This document shows, in pieces, positions 6,128 to 6,295 of a stretch of DNA of 6,295 bases. The translations under genes and the position numbers were made by a program. The notes below the pieces were generated by a model. It had not been told where the DNA came from. It saw nothing but the letters and a program-made list of their open reading frames with translations, and made no database searches. The stretch is taken from NCBI GenBank assembly GCA_015222795.1, contig JADFVY010000186.1:1-6295 (forward strand), read 5' to 3'. The stretch comes from Pseudomonadota bacterium (GTDB lineage Bacteria > Pseudomonadota > Alphaproteobacteria > UBA8366 > JADFVY01). Each line of letters starts with the position of its first letter. The stretch's first letter is position 1.

Positions 6128-6295
6128 ATGTTATACCAAGGCTCGCTGATAAAGACCCATTTGATGGGGCTCCGCGGTCCACCGGGTGCGTTGCGGCCCT
6201 TGACCGATGGGCACATCTCTCTGCGGACCGCGCCTGCCCGGCGGACCGCGGAGCCCCATCAAATGGGTCTTTATCAGCGAGCCTTGGTATAACAT
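6128..6295. mobile_element. MITE-like or fold-back element: 168-bp near-palindrome with 53-bp perfect arms
   Basis: The left arm (6128-6180) begins ATGTTATACCAAGGCTCGCT and ends CTCCGCGGTCC. The right arm (6243-6295) is its exact reverse complement over all 53 positions. After one mismatch (6181 with 6242) five more pairs follow (CCGGG 6182-6186 with CCCGG 6237-6241), and the complementarity then decays into a unique centre. GCGGACCGCG occurs twice (6223-6232 and 6241-6250). There is no coding sequence, so if mobile it would need a transposase from elsewhere. The right arm ends exactly at the window edge, so its full length and any target-site duplication cannot be seen. The size and shape suit a MITE. 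An assembly fold-back is the main alternative. Confidence 0.7.
6130..6138 (-). promoter_or_regulatory. Possible extended -10 promoter for the DUF3179 gene
   Basis: On the minus strand this reads TGGTATAAC, an extended -10-like element (TGN-TATAAC) about 53 nt before the ATG at 6077, which would give a leader of roughly 45 nt. It lies inside the outer end of the inverted-repeat arm. No good -35 is seen, which extended -10 promoters can tolerate. This is a visual match only. Confidence 0.3.

Noticed and set aside
6128..6295. Hairpin telomere of a linear replicon
   Set aside because: A read around a closed hairpin would give symmetry right to the tip. Here a 62-nt centre is largely asymmetric, and the flanking genes give no hint of a linear replicon.

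Overview
The window is GC-rich DNA, most likely from an alphaproteobacterium of the Rhodospirillales type. Three things point there. The proton-translocating transhydrogenase is split into three genes (pntAA-pntAB-pntB), as in Rhodospirillum rubrum. Small DUF465/YdcH-like and DUF6522-like proteins sit beside it. A pair of 43-bp palindromic intergenic repeats matches a type common in alphaproteobacterial genomes. No taxonomic search was possible, so this is inference.

Layout. Positions 1-157 are an untranslated leader with a perfect 14-bp palindrome (113-126). A GTG-started DUF465/YdcH-like gene (158-367) and a DUF6522-like gene (583-846) follow. A 236-nt gap, probably carrying the promoter and leader of the pnt operon, leads into pntAA (1083-2327), pntAB (2334-2801) and pntB (2820-4214). 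These are spaced 6 and 18 nt apart and end at two consecutive hairpin terminators. A roughly 30% GC island (4321-4440) and a long leader precede a small exported two-cysteine protein (4567-4872), which has its own strong terminator. Two REP-like elements in opposite orientation (4972-5014 and 5030-5072) lie between this gene and a convergent minus-strand DUF3179 gene (5091-6077). The right edge is a 168-bp near-palindrome (6128-6295) with 53-bp perfect arms, shaped like a MITE or fold-back element. It ends exactly at the window edge.

Function. The pnt operon encodes the inner-membrane enzyme that uses the proton gradient to drive hydride transfer from NADH to NADP+, supplying NADPH. All expected NAD(H)-, NADP(H)- and proton-pathway motifs are present. 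The split PntA halves carry unusual additions: a Lys/Ala-rich tail on PntAA and an Ala/Gln heptad-repeat N-terminus on PntAB. The other genes are small or uncharacterised, and nothing in the sequence ties them to transhydrogenase. I see no defence, secretion or biosynthetic system. The least ordinary signals are the terminal inverted repeat and the PntAA/PntAB junction.
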